Source: an uncultured Myroides sp.
GTDB lineage: Bacteria > Bacteroidota > Bacteroidia > Flavobacteriales > Flavobacteriaceae
NCBI GenBank assembly: GCA_913777665.1
Contig: CAJYTF010000034.1
Location: 1-64,000 of the forward strand
Length of the DNA stretch: 64,000 nucleotides
Direction of reading: 5' to 3'
Below the pieces are notes generated by a model that was given only the letters and a program-made list of their open reading frames with translations, was not told the DNA's origin and did no database searches. The position numbers were made by a program, and so were the translations under genes. Below, piece by piece: positions 63,172-64,000 of the stretch; the first letter of the stretch is position 1; each line of letters begins with the position of its first letter.

Positions 63172-64000
63172 ATGAATTATCATTCAAAATCAACCAATAT
63201 ATTACTGAATTTAGGCATTGAAGAGCTAAATGAAATGCAGCTTGCAGCAAATGAAACCATCTTAAACAAAAACGAAACGCTTTTATTATCGCCTACAGGT
63301 TCAGGGAAAACACTTGCGTTTCTGTATCCGCTTTATCAATTGATCGATCCGGATACAAAAGGAATTCAAGCGTTAATTTTAGTTCCGTCAAGAGAATTAG
63401 GTTTGCAGATTGAACAGGTTTGGAAAAAAATGGGAACTAATTATAAAGTAAACATTTGCTACGGCGGACATAATATTGATACCGAAATAAAAAATCTGTC
63501 ATCACCTCCAAGTGTTTTAATTGGAACTCCCGGAAGAATCATGGATCATATTGAAAGAGAATCGATCGATCCTGAAACCATTAAAACATTAATTTTAGAT
63601 GAATTCGATAAATCGTTGCAATTAGGTTTTCACGAACAAATGTCGTTCATTATTTCTCGCTTAAAAAATGTAAATAACCGAGTTCTAGTATCGGCAACCA
63701 ATGCCATCGAAATTCCGAAATACACCAAAATATCAAAACCAACTACCTTAAATTTTATTTCTCAAACCGAAGAAAGCAGTTCGTTGTTAGAGATTAAAAA
63801 AGTAGTTTCCAAAGAAAAAGACAAGCTAAATACATTGTTTCACTTAATCTGTAATTTGAATTCAGAAGCCGGAATTATTTTCTGTAATCACAGAGATGCC
63901 GTTGAAAGAATTTCGAACACCTTAAACGAAAGGGGAATTGTTGTGACGTATTACCACGGAGGAATGGATCAGGACGAACGTGAACGCGGATTAATTCAGT
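63172..64000 (+). CDS. DEAD-box helicase, cut by the window edge
   Basis: The first 276 codons of an SF2 RNA helicase; the frame runs off the right end. Walker A is LSPTGSGKTLAF (about 39-50), motif Ia PSREL, motif Ib TPGRIMDH and motif II LDEFD instead of DEAD. Start of RecA2 is visible (IIFCNHRDAVERIS). DEAD-box helicases of this kind remodel RNA or assist ribosome assembly. The start ATG at 63172 is about 30 bp past the dusB terminator. Confidence 0.85.
   Translation, partial: MNYHSKSTNILLNLGIEELNEMQLAANETILNKNETLLLSPTGSGKTLAFLYPLYQLIDPDTKGIQALILVPSRELGLQIEQVWKKMGTNYKVNICYGGHNIDTEIKNLSSPPSVLIGTPGRIMDHIERESIDPETIKTLILDEFDKSLQLGFHEQMSFIISRLKNVNNRVLVSATNAIEIPKYTKISKPTTLNFISQTEESSSLLEIKKVVSKEKDKLNTLFHLICNLNSEAGIIFCNHRDAVERISNTLNERGIVVTYYHGGMDQDERERGLIQ

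Overview
This 64 kb window is AT-rich chromosome from a Bacteroidota bacterium, most likely family Flavobacteriaceae (Flavobacterium/Myroides-like). The evidence is Bacteroidota-type promoters (TAnnTTTG -7 elements), a type IX secretion C-terminal sorting domain, families such as GSCFA, DUF4230, DUF4271, DUF4296 and DUF4476, an ATP-type PEP carboxykinase, a class I fumarase and a CTnDOT-type integrase. No rRNA, tRNA or CRISPR array was seen.

Layout. 0-3.4 kb: housekeeping genes (rnhB, lipB, a Pmp3-like membrane peptide, lysS). 3.4-8.4 kb: a decayed stretch with a frameshifted NTase/HEPN-like gene plus its HTH regulator, a frameshifted type IX-secreted protein, and an endosialidase-chaperone-like gene broken by two in-frame stops. 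8.5-12.5 kb: a lipoprotein, a TPR protein, and a run of DUF4230, GSCFA and antibiotic-biosynthesis-monooxygenase-like genes.

12.48-37.96 kb: an integrated mobilizable element of about 25.5 kb, inferred from a 14-bp direct repeat at both ends, GTAAC-type repeats just inside both ends, an IntDOT-like tyrosine recombinase at the right end, and mobA/mobB with an oriT-like region. Its cargo looks defensive: a five-gene operon joining a type III restriction-modification pair (Mod, Res) to an Eco57I-like methylase and a PD-(D/E)XK nuclease-like protein; a DUF262/DUF1524 protein; a four-gene module (HTH regulator, two unknown genes, a tandem NTase-like/HEPN-like protein); and a 1728-residue SF1 helicase fused to a Vsr/DUF559-like nuclease. 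No coupling protein or transfer apparatus is visible, so transfer would need a helper, and mobA carries a frameshift.

38.0-64.0 kb: core genes (tyrS, dihydroorotase, dolichol-phosphate-mannose-synthase-like glycosyltransferase, hemD, fumarase, ABC ATPase, pckA, lepA, dusB, start of a DEAD-box helicase) with a TIR-domain gene and several intergenic repeat families.

Most notable: (1) the composite type III RM operon; (2) the NTase/HEPN-like module present twice (3.5-5.9 kb and 27.6-31.05 kb), with 20-22 bp spaced GGATA direct repeats next to its promoters in both copies, suggesting a shared and perhaps undescribed regulated system; (3) the element ends. All functional statements come from reading motifs in the sequence; no database search was run.
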